A stretch of 64,000 nt of DNA from Frigidibacter albus (GTDB taxonomy: Bacteria > Pseudomonadota > Alphaproteobacteria > Rhodobacterales > Rhodobacteraceae). A program made the translations under genes and the position numbers. This document shows, piece by piece, positions 22,991-32,064 of the stretch (the stretch's first letter is position 1; each line of letters opens with the position of its first letter). The stretch is from NCBI RefSeq assembly GCF_009908165.1, contig NZ_JAAAUC010000008.1, positions 169,699-233,698 of the forward strand. The letters run 5' to 3'. Under the pieces are notes generated by a model. That model saw only the letters and a list, made by a program, of their open reading frames with translations. It ran no database searches and had not been told where the DNA came from.

Positions 22991-24487
22991 CTAGCTCGCC
23001 AGCCCCTGCAGGTCCACGCAGATCTCACAGCACACGCCCTTCGGGTGGTAATGCAGGTCCACCTTGCTGATCTGCGCGCCCGAGATGCCGGCGTTCAGCA
23101 GGCGGGTGCCCGATCCGCTATGGGCGGGCTCCACGACGGGCGGGCCGCCGGCCTCGTTCCATTCCAGACAGAAGCACTCGCCGTCATCGGTCGGCGTGCT
23201 GTGCCAGATCACCGAGACAGAGCCGCCCGGCACAGACAGCGCGCCGTATTTGGCGGCGTTGGTGGACAGCTCATGCAGCATCAAGGACAGCGACAGCGCG
23301 GCGCGGGGGCCGACGCGCAGGTCTGGCCCTTCGAGGTGGAAGCGGGGATCGGCCGGATCGTCATGCAGCGCAGTCACGCCGTTCACGATCTCTGTCACCG
23401 TCGTCGCCTGCGCGCTGCCCGTCAGCAGCATGTCCTGCGCGCGGGCAAGAACGCCGATGCGCTGGTTCAGCGACAGCCGGGCGGTATCGAGGTCGCTCGC
23501 CAGCCGCAGGGTCTGGTTGGCGACGGCCTGCACCAGCGCCAGCTGGTTCTTCATCCGGTGTGCAAGTTCGTGGTTCAGCAATTCCTGCTGGCGCGCGGCA
23601 TTGGCCTGTTCGGTGATATCCACCGCCTGCACGAAGATGCCATCCGCCGGCCCCTCGAAGCCGCCGACGGGGTGGTAGTTGAAATCGAGGACGCGGCGTT
23701 CGCGCGCGCCCTCGGCCGTGCGTTGCAGGTCGATCTCGACCCCGCGGCCGACATAGGCCTCGCGCGTCGCGCGCACTGTGTCGAGCAGGGTGACAAAGCC
23801 CTGCTCGGCGGCCTCGGGCAGCGCCTCGGCGACCGACTTGCCGACGATATCCTCGCGCCCGACCAGCGCCCGATACTCGCTGTTCGCGAAGGTGAAGACA
23901 TGCTCGGGCCCGCTGACGATGGCGACGGCGCCAAGCGCCATCTCGAAGATCTGCCGCATCTGCTCGCGTTCCCTCGCCAGCCGGCGCTGCATCAGCACCT
24001 GCCCGGTGATCTCGGCGCAGGCGCAGAACATGCCAAGCACGGCGCCGGCATTGTCCCGCACCGGCGAGTAGGAGAAGGCGAAATGCGCCTCCTCGGGATA
24101 GCCGTTGCGGTGCATGACGAACTCGATATCCGCCATCGAGGTGCTGATCCCGTCATAGGCCGCGGCGATGATCGGATCGACCTGGTCCCAGATGTCGAAC
24201 CACAGCTCGCGGAACGGGCGGCCCATGGCGGCGGGGTGGCGCGCGCCGCACATCGGGGCATAGGCATCGTTGTATAGGGTGATCTGCTCGGGCCCCCAGA
24301 CGATCAGCATCGGCTGCAAGGAGCCAAGGGCGATCCCCACCACCACCCGCAACTCCTGCGGCCAGTGCTGCGGCGGGCCAAGCGGGGTCGCGGTCCAGTC
24401 CAGCCCCCGCATCAGCGCGCCGCATTCGCCGCCGCCCTGCAAGATGGGGTCGGCGCTGGCCGGGGCCGTGATCGGTGATGGCGGCAT
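22991..24487 (-). CDS. HWE-family sensor histidine kinase with PAS domains
   Basis: 498 aa, cytoplasmic (no membrane helices seen). Two PAS-like domains lie at about residues 30-170 and 180-315, the second ending in VQAVDITEQANAARQQ. The kinase core has the H-box LNHELAHRMKNQLALVQAVANQTLR with the phospho-acceptor His, the N-box MLHELSTNAAKYGALS, and the diagnostic W-x-E of HWE kinases in CLEWNEAGGPPV. HWE kinases often sense light or general stress in alphaproteobacteria; no LOV cysteine motif (NCRFLQ) is seen, so light sensing is not supported. The start ATG at 24487 gives MPPSPITAP. It is divergent from the ModE-like gene. Confidence 0.9.
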   Translation of the reverse strand: MPPSPITAPASADPILQGGGECGALMRGLDWTATPLGPPQHWPQELRVVVGIALGSLQPMLIVWGPEQITLYNDAYAPMCGARHPAAMGRPFRELWFDIWDQVDPIIAAAYDGISTSMADIEFVMHRNGYPEEAHFAFSYSPVRDNAGAVLGMFCACAEITGQVLMQRRLAREREQMRQIFEMALGAVAIVSGPEHVFTFANSEYRALVGREDIVGKSVAEALPEAAEQGFVTLLDTVRATREAYVGRGVEIDLQRTAEGARERRVLDFNYHPVGGFEGPADGIFVQAVDITEQANAARQQELLNHELAHRMKNQLALVQAVANQTLRLASDLDTARLSLNQRIGVLARAQDMLLTGSAQATTVTEIVNGVTALHDDPADPRFHLEGPDLRVGPRAALSLSLMLHELSTNAAKYGALSVPGGSVSVIWHSTPTDDGECFCLEWNEAGGPPVVEPAHSGSGTRLLNAGISGAQISKVDLHYHPKGVCCEICVDLQGLAS

Positions 24488-24637
24488 GATGAGGCTGTGA
24501 CCTTCGAAAACTCGTGCGGGACGCGGGCTTTGCAAGTATATTCGTTGCAGGCCTGCTTGCCAGTGCTTCTTGGGGGCGGCAAGCCCCGGCCGACATTTCC
24601 CTTGCGCAAGGCCCGGGCAATCCGCGAGGTGTGGGGA

Positions 24638-25009
24638 ATGACCGATACGCCGCCCTCCCCTGCCCTGCGCCTCCGCATCGTCCTTGGCGGCGCGGATTTC
24701 ATCGGCCCCGGCAAGGCCGAACTGCTGGAGCGGATCGACCGCTGCGGGTCCATCGCCGCGGCCGGGCGCGAGATGGGGATGAGCTACAAGCGCGCCTGGC
24801 AGCTGATCGGCACGCTGAACGCGATGTTCCACGAGCCGCTGGTGGACAGCACCCGCGGCGGGCCGGGGGGCGGCGGCGCTGTGCTGACCGAGGCGGGGCG
24901 GCAGGTGCTTGCGCTCTATCGCGGGGTCGAGGCGGATGCGGCAGCGGCGGGCGCGGCGCGGCTGCAGGCGCTGCAGGCGCTGCTGCGGGATATTCCCGGC
25001 GGAAAATAA
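24638..25009 (+). CDS. ModE-type winged-HTH regulator lacking the molybdate-binding domain
   Basis: 123 aa comprising only the N-terminal DNA-binding domain of ModE (LLERIDRCGSIAAAGREMGMSYKRAWQLIGTLNAMFHEPLVD), followed by GGGGAVLTEAGRQVL. The C-terminal TOBE/Mop molybdate-sensing domains are absent, so either another component senses Mo or the protein responds differently. It lies 64 nt upstream of modA, in the same direction. The start MTDTPPSPALRL follows GGTGTGGGG; a longer reading from 24497 is possible but its start region overlaps the divergent promoter area. Confidence 0.85.
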   Translation: MTDTPPSPALRLRIVLGGADFIGPGKAELLERIDRCGSIAAAGREMGMSYKRAWQLIGTLNAMFHEPLVDSTRGGPGGGGAVLTEAGRQVLALYRGVEADAAAAGAARLQALQALLRDIPGGK

Positions 25010-25036
25010 CGCTTGCCTGAAACGCGGGCCTGCTGC

Positions 25037-25058
25037 GATATGTTTTGCGAACCATATC
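25037..25058 (+). promoter_or_regulatory. Candidate Mo-box (ModE-type operator) before modA
   Basis: GATATG (25037-25042) and CATATC (25053-25058) form a perfect inverted repeat with a 10-nt spacer, placed 16 nt before the modA ATG. The spacing and ATAT core resemble ModE operators in front of modABC in other proteobacteria. Repression by the adjacent regulator is inference. Confidence 0.5.
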
Positions 25059-25073
25059 CTTTGGGAGTCCCCC

Positions 25074-25835
25074 ATGCCCTTCATCCGCCGTCTTGCCCTT
25101 TGTGCCGCGCTGGCCTTTTGCGCCCTGCCCCTGCGGGCCGCGACGGAAGACGTGACCGTCTTCGCCGCCGCCAGCCTGACCGGCGCGCTGGACGCGGTGG
25201 CCGAGGCCTGGGCGGCGGAAACCGGGCACCGGGCGGTGCTGTCCTATGGCGGATCGTCGGCAATGGCGCGGCAGATCCAGCAGGGCGCGCCAGCGGACAT
25301 CTTCATCGCGGCCAGCGCCGACTGGATGGACGCGGTGGCGACCTCGGGCGATGTGCAGGCGGACACGCGGCGCGACATTCTGGGCAACACACTGGTGCTG
25401 ATCGCGCAGGGGCAGGCGGCGCCGGTGAAGGTTGATGCCAGCCTCGATCTGCCGGGGATGCTGGACGGCGGGCGCCTGGCGATGGCGCTGGTCGATGCGG
25501 TGCCCGCCGGGGTCTATGGCAAGCAGGCGCTGGTCTCGCTGGGGCTGTGGGACGGCGCGGCGCCGCTGGTGGCGCAGGCGGACAGCGTGCGCGGGGCGCT
25601 GGCCTTCGTCGCGCAGGGTGAGGCGCCGCTGGGGATCGTCTTTGCGACCGATGCGGCGGCAGAGGAGCGGGTGAGCGTCATCGGCACCTTCCCCGCGGGC
25701 AGCCATGCCCCGATCACCTACCCGGCAGCGCTGACCGCGCAGGCGACAAGCCCGGTGGCGGCGGAGTTTCTGGACTACCTGACCTCGGACCCGGCGCGCA
25801 GGATCTGGGCCGCCGCTGGCTTCAGCGCCCCTTGA
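25074..25835 (+). CDS. modA: Molybdate ABC transporter substrate-binding protein
   Basis: Periplasmic molybdate/tungstate receptor, 253 aa. A Sec signal peptide (residues 1-22, ending LPLRAA) is followed by VTVFAAASLTGALD, the ModA oxyanion-binding start. YGGSSAMARQIQQGAPADIFIAAS and the later VDAVPAGVYGKQAL are also typical. Its TGA overlaps the modB ATG (TGATG). Confidence 0.95.
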   Translation: MPFIRRLALCAALAFCALPLRAATEDVTVFAAASLTGALDAVAEAWAAETGHRAVLSYGGSSAMARQIQQGAPADIFIAASADWMDAVATSGDVQADTRRDILGNTLVLIAQGQAAPVKVDASLDLPGMLDGGRLAMALVDAVPAGVYGKQALVSLGLWDGAAPLVAQADSVRGALAFVAQGEAPLGIVFATDAAAEERVSVIGTFPAGSHAPITYPAALTAQATSPVAAEFLDYLTSDPARRIWAAAGFSAP

Positions 25836-26539
25836 TGGAAGACTGGTCCAACTGGCTCGGCCCGGCCGAGTGGCAGGCGGTGCGGCTGAGCTTGCGCGTG
25901 TCGCTGGTGGCGACGCTGGCGAGCCTGCCGCTGGGGATCCTAGCCGCCTATGCGCTGGCGCGCTGGACGTTCTGGGGCAAGCCGCTGCTGAACGGGCTGG
26001 TGCATCTGCCGCTGATCCTGCCCCCCGTTGTCACCGGCTATCTGCTGCTTCTGACCTTCGGGCGGCGCGGCGCGGTGGGGGAATTTCTGGAACAGTTCGG
26101 CATCGTGCTGTCCTTCCGCTGGACCGGGGCGGCGCTGGCGGCGGCGGTGATGGCCTTTCCGCTGATGGTGCGGGCGATCCGACTGGCGCTGGAGGCGGTG
26201 GACCCGAAGCTGGAGGCGGCGGCGCGCACGCTTGGCGCCTCGCCCGCCTGGGTCTTCGCCACGGTCACGCTGCCACTGGCGTTGCCGGGCGTGGTGGCGG
26301 GGTCCATTCTTGCCTTCGCCAAGGCGATGGGGGAATTCGGGGCGACAATTACGTTTGTTTCGAACATCCCCGGTGAGACGCAGACCATCCCCTCGGCGAT
26401 CTACGCCTTCCTGCAGGTGCCGGGCGGCGAGGCGGCGGCGGGGCGGCTGGTGATCGTGTCGGTCGCGCTGGCGATGGGGGCACTGCTGCTGTCCGAGTTG
26501 CTGGCGCGGCGGGTGGCACGGCGGGTGGCAGGCGCATGA
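25835..26539 (+). CDS. modB: Molybdate ABC transporter permease
   Basis: Inner-membrane permease, 234 aa, five to six hydrophobic segments. The EAA loop EAAARTLGASPAWVFATVTLPLALPGVVAG contacts ModC. The start ATG at 25835 shares a base with the modA stop; a TTG one codon earlier is less likely. It overlaps modC by 4 nt. Confidence 0.95.
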   Translation: MEDWSNWLGPAEWQAVRLSLRVSLVATLASLPLGILAAYALARWTFWGKPLLNGLVHLPLILPPVVTGYLLLLTFGRRGAVGEFLEQFGIVLSFRWTGAALAAAVMAFPLMVRAIRLALEAVDPKLEAAARTLGASPAWVFATVTLPLALPGVVAGSILAFAKAMGEFGATITFVSNIPGETQTIPSAIYAFLQVPGGEAAAGRLVIVSVALAMGALLLSELLARRVARRVAGA

Positions 26540-27642
26540 TTTCGGTTTCGGTGCAGCACCGCTTTGCAGGCTTCGATCTGGACGTGGCCTTTCAGGCCCC
26601 ACCGGGGGTAACGGTGCTGTTCGGCCCCTCGGGCTCGGGCAAGACCACGCTGGTCAATGCGGTGGCCGGGCTGCTGCGCCCCGATGCCGGGCGGATCGCG
26701 GCAGGGGACTGGGTGCTGCTGGATACCGCCGCGCGGCGCTTCGTGCCGCCGCACCGGCGCCGGCTGGGATATGTGTTTCAGGAGGGGCGGCTGTTCCCGC
26801 ATCTGACGGTGCGGCAGAACCTGCTCTATGGCCGCTGGTTCGCGCCGCGGGGGGCAGAGGCGCCGGGGCTGTCGCATGTGGTCGAGCTGCTCGGCCTTGG
26901 CGATCTGCTGGACCGCCGCCCCGGCGCGCTGTCGGGCGGGGAAAAGCAGCGCGTCGCCATTGGCCGGGCGCTGCTGGCCGCGCCGAAGCTGATCCTGGCG
27001 GATGAGCCGCTGGCGGCGCTGGACGAGGCGCGCAAGGCCGAGATCCTGCCGTATTTCGAGCGGCTGCGCGATGAGGTGTCAGTGCCGATCCTCTATGTCA
27101 GCCATTCCTCGGCCGAGGTGGCGCGGCTGGCGACGACGGTGGTGGCGCTGCGGGGGGGGCGGGTCACGGCCGTCGGCCCGCCCGGCCGCGTGCTGGGGGA
27201 TGTGGCGGCGATGGGGGTGCGCGGCGCGGCCTCGGTGCTGGTGGCGCGGGTGGTGGCGCATCATGCCGACGGGCTGAGCGAGCTGGCGACGGAAGGCGGG
27301 CGACTGTGGCTGCCGCTTGTGGCCGATGCGCCGGGCAGCACGCTGCGGGTGCGGATCGCGGCGCAGGACGTGATCCTGTCGCGCGCCCGGCCCGAGGGGC
27401 TGTCGGCGCTGAATATCCTTGCGGGGACGATCACCGAGGTGAGGCCCGGCCATGGCCCCGGCGCGATGGTGGTGCTGGCGGTGGGGGAAGACCGGCTGCT
27501 GGCGCGGATCACCCTGCGCTCGGCCGAGGCGTTGGGGCTGGCCGCGGGGCAAACCTGCCACGCGATCCTCAAGACCGTGGCGGTCGCGCCCGAAGATGTC
27601 GGCACCGGCGCCCGCATGGCAGGTGACGCAGAGCGGACCTGA
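26536..27642 (+). CDS. modC: Molybdate ABC transporter ATP-binding protein
   Basis: 368 aa. The ATPase domain has Walker [10 protein letters not shown], signature LSGGEKQR and Walker B LILADEP. About residues 285-355 form a C-terminal TOBE/Mop molybdate-binding domain ([16 protein letters not shown]...), which allows feedback inhibition by Mo in this family. It is the last gene of modE-modABC. Confidence 0.95.
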   Translation: MISVSVQHRFAGFDLDVAFQAPPGVTVLFGPSGSGKTTLVNAVAGLLRPDAGRIAAGDWVLLDTAARRFVPPHRRRLGYVFQEGRLFPHLTVRQNLLYGRWFAPRGAEAPGLSHVVELLGLGDLLDRRPGALSGGEKQRVAIGRALLAAPKLILADEPLAALDEARKAEILPYFERLRDEVSVPILYVSHSSAEVARLATTVVALRGGRVTAVGPPGRVLGDVAAMGVRGAASVLVARVVAHHADGLSELATEGGRLWLPLVADAPGSTLRVRIAAQDVILSRARPEGLSALNILAGTITEVRPGHGPGAMVVLAVGEDRLLARITLRSAEALGLAAGQTCHAILKTVAVAPEDVGTGARMAGDAERT

Positions 27643-28043
27643 CCGAATGGTCAGGTATGGATTCCCCGACTTCCCTTACGCAACGTCAGCCGCCAGAGTA
27701 TCAAAGTTCCGTGAGTGGCGGCTTTGGCCGGGAACAGGGTACTTCGGTCCAGCCCGCAGATTTTCGCGGGGATCGCGGTCCCTCCGGGAAACCGGGCCGG
27801 TCTGCCCGGTCGTAGTCGATCTGGCAGACCGAACAGTTGCGCGCCCCGTCCTCATCCCCAACAGATGCGGCGCGTTACGGATGGCGGTGCGGGCCTTTGG
27901 GTCCGCGCCGCTTATTCATTTGCGGCCAAGTCACGGAATCGACGGTCGTTGCGCCCCTGCCCCGCAACCCGGACGCAAAGGCCGGACAGGTTTCCCTGCC
28001 CGGCCCTTGAGCTGGTCCCGCCCCCGAAGGCGCGGAAGGAGGG
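27643..28043. other. Intergenic region after modC: inverted repeats, no gene seen
   Basis: About 400 nt between the convergent modC and tsf genes. It contains a perfect 9-bp inverted repeat (CGGTCTGCC at 27798-27806 and GGCAGACCG at 27823-27831), which could end modC transcription although no T-run follows. The tsf terminator is annotated separately. I see no convincing ORF. Confidence 0.5.
27980..28005 (-). terminator. Terminator of rpsB-tsf
   Basis: An 11-bp stem (one G-U pair) with a GAAA tetraloop on the minus strand, GGCCGGGCAGG-GAAA-CCTGTCCGGCC, is followed by TTTGC. It lies 38 nt beyond the tsf stop. The T-run is short, so termination may be partial. Confidence 0.7.
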
Positions 28044-28931
28044 TCAGCCCTGAAGGGTCTTGGCGACCTCGGCCGCGAAGTCTTCCTTTTCCTTCTCGAT
28101 GCCGTCGCCGACGACGATCCGGGCAAAGCCGGTCACCTCGACGCCCGCATCCTTGGCGGCCTGACCGACGGTCACGTCGGGGTTGATCACGAACTTCTGG
28201 CCCAGAAGGGTCACTTCCTCGAAGAACTTCGCCATGCGGCCGACGATCATCTTCTCGATCACCGCTTCGGGCTTGCCCGATTCCCGCGCCTGTTCGGACA
28301 GGACGGACTTTTCACGCTCGACCAGAACCGGGTCCAGATCGGCCTCGGACAGCGAGGCCGGGGCGGTGGCTGCGATGTGCATCGCGATCTGCTTGCCGAT
28401 CACCTTGGCCTGATCAACCGGGCCCTTCAGCGCGACCAGCACGCCGATCTTGCCCATGCCCTCCGCAGCCGCGTTATGCACGTAGGAGACGACGGTTTCG
28501 CCTTCCAGCACATGCAGGCGGCGCAGGTTCATATTCTCGCCGATGCGGGCGATGGATTCGTTCAGGACCTCGTCCACGGTCTTGCCGTTCAGATGCGAGG
28601 CGCGCAGCACTTCGACGCTGTCGGCGGTTTCCAGGGCAACCTTGGTGATCTCGCGCACCAGGCTCTGGAAATCGGCGTTCTTGGCGACGAAGTCGGTTTC
28701 CGAGTTCAGCTCGATGGCGACGCCCTTGCCGGCCGAAACCGCAACACCCACGAGGCCCTCGGCCGCAACGCGGCCCGATTTCTTGGCGGCCTTCGCCAGG
28801 CCCTTGGTGCGCAGCCAATCCACCGCGGCGTCCATGTCGCCATCGGTTTCGGTCAGCGCTTTCTTGACGTCCATCATGCCTGCGCCGGTCGACTCGCGCA
28901 GTTCCTTCACCATCTGGGCGGTGATTGCCAT
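28044..28931 (-). CDS. tsf: Elongation factor Ts
   Basis: Nucleotide-exchange factor for EF-Tu, 295 aa. The N-terminal UBA-like domain ([26 protein letters not shown]) carries the TDxxK/R-type motif, and [12 protein letters not shown] is the EF-Tu-contacting core signature. The true start is 28931; a longer upstream reading has no similarity to EF-Ts. It is downstream of rpsB with about 150 nt between them that contain two strong hairpins. Confidence 0.98.
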   Translation of the reverse strand: MAITAQMVKELRESTGAGMMDVKKALTETDGDMDAAVDWLRTKGLAKAAKKSGRVAAEGLVGVAVSAGKGVAIELNSETDFVAKNADFQSLVREITKVALETADSVEVLRASHLNGKTVDEVLNESIARIGENMNLRRLHVLEGETVVSYVHNAAAEGMGKIGVLVALKGPVDQAKVIGKQIAMHIAATAPASLSEADLDPVLVEREKSVLSEQARESGKPEAVIEKMIVGRMAKFFEEVTLLGQKFVINPDVTVGQAAKDAGVEVTGFARIVVGDGIEKEKEDFAAEVAKTLQG

Positions 28932-28986
28932 GTCGGCTCTCCTCGTTTGATCATCGCGGCCGGGCAGGCCCGACCCTTTGCAGCGT

Positions 28987-29072
28987 TCAGGCGGGGAATA
29001 TCCCCCGCCTGATGACGATTGCGTAACATCTGCCGGCGCGGCGGGCACGAAGCGAGGCTCGCGTGCCCGCCG
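28987..29072 (-). promoter_or_regulatory. Two hairpins between rpsB and tsf
   Basis: A perfect 10-bp inverted repeat at 28987-29012 (TCAGGCGGGG / CCCCGCCTGA, 6-nt loop) and a perfect 11-bp repeat at 29039-29072 (CGGCGGGCACG / CGTGCCCGCCG, 12-nt loop). Neither has a T-run on the minus strand, so they are more likely RNA-stability or attenuation elements than full terminators. They could set the relative levels of S2 and EF-Ts. Confidence 0.5.
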
Positions 29073-29081
29073 GGGCAGAGA

Positions 29082-29849
29082 TCAGGCGGTGGCGGGCTCT
29101 TCGACCAGCTCTTCGGCGGGGGCTTCGTCCAGCGAGCCCAGATCGACACCAGCGGCGCCCATCTGCGCGGTCATGCCGTCCAGCGCCGCGCGCGAGACCA
29201 GATCGCAATAGAGCGCGATGGCACGGGCCGCGTCATCGTTGCCCGGGATCACGTAGTCCACGCCCTTGGGCGAGCAGTTGGTGTCGACGATGGCGACGAC
29301 CGGGATGCCCAGCTTCTGCGCTTCGAGGATCGCCAGCGATTCCTTGTTCACGTCGATGACGAACAGCAGGTCCGGCACGCCGCCCATGTCGCGGATCCCG
29401 CCGAGCGAGGCCTGCAGCTTGGCAAGTTCGCGGTCCATGTTCAGGCGCTCTTTCTTGGTGAGGCCCTCGGCGCCATGCGCCATGATCTCGTCGATCTGCT
29501 TGAGGCGCGCGATCGACTGGGAGACGGTCTTCCAGTTGGTCAGCGTGCCGCCGAGCCAGCGGTGGTTCATGTAGAACTGGGCCGACTTGTCCGCCGCTTC
29601 GGCAATGGCCTTGGAGGCCTGACGCTTGGTGCCGACGAACAGGATGCGGCCGCCCTTGGCCACGGTGTCGCGGATCACCTGCAGAGCTTGGTCCAGCATC
29701 GGGACGGTCTGGGTCAGGTCGAAGATGTGGATGCCGTTGCGGTCGCCATAGATGTATTCGGCCATCCGCGGGTTCCAGCGCTGGGTCTGGTGACCGTAGT
29801 GAACGCCAGCTTCAAGCAGCTGACGCATGGAGAATTCGGGAAGCGCCAT
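29082..29849 (-). CDS. rpsB: 30S ribosomal protein S2
   Basis: 255 aa, with the S2 signatures [38 protein letters not shown] and [25 protein letters not shown]. The C-terminus has a short acidic, alanine-rich tail ([15 protein letters not shown]). I use the start [10 protein letters not shown] (29849), the standard alphaproteobacterial N-terminus; an ATG 11 codons upstream is part of the leader. Confidence 0.98.
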   Translation of the reverse strand: MALPEFSMRQLLEAGVHYGHQTQRWNPRMAEYIYGDRNGIHIFDLTQTVPMLDQALQVIRDTVAKGGRILFVGTKRQASKAIAEAADKSAQFYMNHRWLGGTLTNWKTVSQSIARLKQIDEIMAHGAEGLTKKERLNMDRELAKLQASLGGIRDMGGVPDLLFVIDVNKESLAILEAQKLGIPVVAIVDTNCSPKGVDYVIPGNDDAARAIALYCDLVSRAALDGMTAQMGAAGVDLGSLDEAPAEELVEEPATA

Positions 29850-29913
29850 GTCCATTTCCTTTTCCGGTTTGCGCCTGGGCAAGGTGATTTCAGGGTTTCC
29901 CCCAACCGGTGGA

Positions 29914-29939
29914 CCTTTCGGGATGTCTCCCCGAAAAGG
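29914..29939 (-). promoter_or_regulatory. rpsB leader hairpin
   Basis: In the rpsB 5' leader, CCTTT(T)CGGG and CCCGAAAGG pair around a short loop, giving a stem of about 9 bp some 65-90 nt upstream of the start codon. S2 is known to repress its own mRNA in other bacteria; that this hairpin is the target is inference. Confidence 0.35.
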
Positions 29940-29966
29940 CCCGCACCAAGCCTGTGAAGTAGCGCG

Positions 29967-29995
29967 CCTTTAGGCCAGGCGGGGGCGGATGGCAA
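29967..29995 (-). promoter_or_regulatory. Candidate rpsB promoter
   Basis: On the minus strand TTGCCA (29995-29990) and TAAAGG (29972-29967) are separated by exactly 17 nt, about 120 nt upstream of the rpsB start. The gap 29850-30153 between the divergent rpsB and pseudouridine kinase genes otherwise shows no gene. Confidence 0.45.
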
Positions 29996-30153
29996 GGGAA
30001 AAGCTGTTCTGGCGCTCTTGGCCGGGGGCGGAAGCGGGGGCCAGCCCCCGCACCCCCGGGATATTTGCGCCAGCAAGAATGGGAAAGGGGCGCGGGATCT
30101 GGGGGGCGGGTTTTGGCTTGCGTGGGGGCGCGGGTTTGGGGAATAGGGCGGGC

Positions 30154-31065
30154 ATGAGCGAGGCGCCAGACATGACACCAGACATCCTGTGCATCGGATC
30201 GGTCCTGTGGGACATCATCGGCCGCAGCCCGGCGCATATGGGTGCGGGCGCCGATGTGCCGGGGCGGATCACCCGCGTGCCGGGCGGCGTGGCGTTGAAC
30301 ATCGCCATGACGCTGGCGCGGTTCGGGCTGCGGCCGGGGCTGCTGTCGGCAGTGGGGCGCGATGCGGAAGGCAATGACCTCGTGGCCGCCTGCGCGGCGA
30401 TGGGGCTGGGGACGGGGCATCTCTACCGTTCGGACGATCTGCCGACCGACCGCTATATGGCGATCGAGGGCGGCAACGGGCTGATCGCGGCGATTGCCGA
30501 TGCCCATTCGCTGGAGGCGGCGGGGGCCAAGATCCTGCGGGCGCTGGAGGATGGGCGGCTGGGATCGGCGGCGGCGCCCTGGGCGGGGCCGGTGGCGCTG
30601 GACGGGAACCTGACGACGGGGCTGCTGGCCGAGATCGCCGGCTCGGCGCTGTTCGCGGCCGCCGATCTGCGCATTGCGCCGGCCAGCCCCGGCAAGGCCG
30701 AGCGGCTGCTGCCGCTGCTGGCGCATCCGCGGGCCACGATCTACGTGAACCTGGAAGAAGCCGGGCTGCTGTGCCAGCGCCGCTTTGCCGGGGCGGCCGA
30801 GGCGGCGGCGGGGCTGCTGGAGCGGGGCGCGCGGCGGGTGCTGGTCACCGATGGCGGCGGGCCCTGCGCGGATGGCTGCGCGGCGGCGGGCGGTGTGATC
30901 ACCGCTGCGCCGCGGCCGGTGCTGGTCACCCGCGTCACCGGCGCGGGCGACACTTTCATGGCCGCCCATCTGGTGGCCGAATTGCGCGGCGCGGACCGGG
31001 GGGCGGCGCTGGCCGCCGCTCTGGATGCCGCCGCGAGCTACGTTTCTGGAGATATCGGAACATGA
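30154..31065 (+). CDS. psuK: PfkB-family kinase, probable pseudouridine kinase
   Basis: 303 aa ribokinase/PfkB fold. DILCIGSVLWDIIGRS at the N-terminus and GGVALNIAMTLARFGL form the substrate end. The C-terminal PfkB signature VTRVTGAGDTFMAAHL has the catalytic Asp (GAGD). The adjacent, 4-nt-overlapping gene is pseudouridine-5'-phosphate glycosidase, so the substrate is most likely pseudouridine. The pair would break modified nucleosides from RNA turnover into uracil and ribose 5-phosphate. The start MSEAPDMTPD is preferred over an upstream in-frame ATG at 29989 that reads through a repeat-rich leader. Confidence 0.85.
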   Translation: MSEAPDMTPDILCIGSVLWDIIGRSPAHMGAGADVPGRITRVPGGVALNIAMTLARFGLRPGLLSAVGRDAEGNDLVAACAAMGLGTGHLYRSDDLPTDRYMAIEGGNGLIAAIADAHSLEAAGAKILRALEDGRLGSAAAPWAGPVALDGNLTTGLLAEIAGSALFAAADLRIAPASPGKAERLLPLLAHPRATIYVNLEEAGLLCQRRFAGAAEAAAGLLERGARRVLVTDGGGPCADGCAAAGGVITAAPRPVLVTRVTGAGDTFMAAHLVAELRGADRGAALAAALDAAASYVSGDIGT

Positions 31066-31988
31066 CGAACCCTTCGCTTCCCCTCGCCCTCTCGGCCGAG
31101 GTGCGCGCCGCGCTGGAGGCCGGGCTGCCGGTCGTCGCGCTGGAATCGACGATCATCACCCACGGGATGCCTTATCCGCAGAACCTCGAGGCCGCCCGCG
31201 CGGTGGAGGCCGAGATCCGCGCCGCGGGCGCCACCCCGGCCACCATCGCGGTGATGGGCGGGCAGATCATGGTCGGTCTGGAGGATGCGGCGCTGGACGC
31301 GCTGGCGCAGACGCCGGGTGCCCTGAAGCTGAGCCGGGCCGATCTGGCGGCCTGCCTTGTCAGCGGCCGCACCGGAGCCACCACGGTGGCCGCGACGATG
31401 ATCTGCGCCGAACTGGCGGGGATCGAGGTCTTTGCAACGGGCGGCATCGGCGGGGTGCACCGGGGGGCGGAGCTGTCCTTCGACATCTCGGCCGACCTGC
31501 GCGAGCTGGCGCATAGCCGCGTGACGGTGGTGGCCGCGGGGGCGAAGGCGATTCTGGACCTGCCGAAGACGCTGGAGGTGCTGGAGACGCTTGGCGTGCC
31601 GGTGATCGCGGTGGGGCAGGACGAGTTTCCCGCCTTCTGGTCGCGCGCCTCGGGCCTGCCGGCCCCGCTGCGCATGGACAGCGCCGCCGAGATCGCCGCC
31701 GCGCACCGGATGCGGGGGCTGATCGGCCTGCCGGGCGGGCAGCTGGTCGCCAACCCGGTGCCGGCCGGGGACGAGATCCCGCTGGCCGAGATCATGCCTG
31801 CGGTGGAGGTGGCGCTGGCCGAGGCCGCAGCGCAGGGAATCGCTGCCAAGGCGGTGACGCCCTTCCTGCTGGACCGGATCTTTGCGCTGACGGACGGGCG
31901 GTCGCTGACCGCAAATATCGCGCTGGTGCGCAACAATGCCCGGCTGGCGGCGGCAATCGCCATCGAACTCGCCAGCGCAGAAAAATGA
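31062..31988 (+). CDS. psuG: Pseudouridine-5'-phosphate glycosidase
   Basis: 308 aa, C-C bond glycosidase that splits pseudouridine 5'-phosphate to uracil and ribose 5-phosphate. Signatures are VALESTIITHGMPYPQNLEAA at the N-terminus, ATGGIGGVHRGAE and NPVPAGDEIP. It overlaps the kinase gene by ATGA, so the two are coupled. Confidence 0.95.
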   Translation: MTNPSLPLALSAEVRAALEAGLPVVALESTIITHGMPYPQNLEAARAVEAEIRAAGATPATIAVMGGQIMVGLEDAALDALAQTPGALKLSRADLAACLVSGRTGATTVAATMICAELAGIEVFATGGIGGVHRGAELSFDISADLRELAHSRVTVVAAGAKAILDLPKTLEVLETLGVPVIAVGQDEFPAFWSRASGLPAPLRMDSAAEIAAAHRMRGLIGLPGGQLVANPVPAGDEIPLAEIMPAVEVALAEAAAQGIAAKAVTPFLLDRIFALTDGRSLTANIALVRNNARLAAAIAIELASAEK

Positions 31989-32064
31989 GCGGCTTCGAGG
32001 CGCGGCGGAGGATTGTCGCGCCACGTTCCAGCCCCTAGGGTCTGGCGGTCAGCAGAGGACCGTC

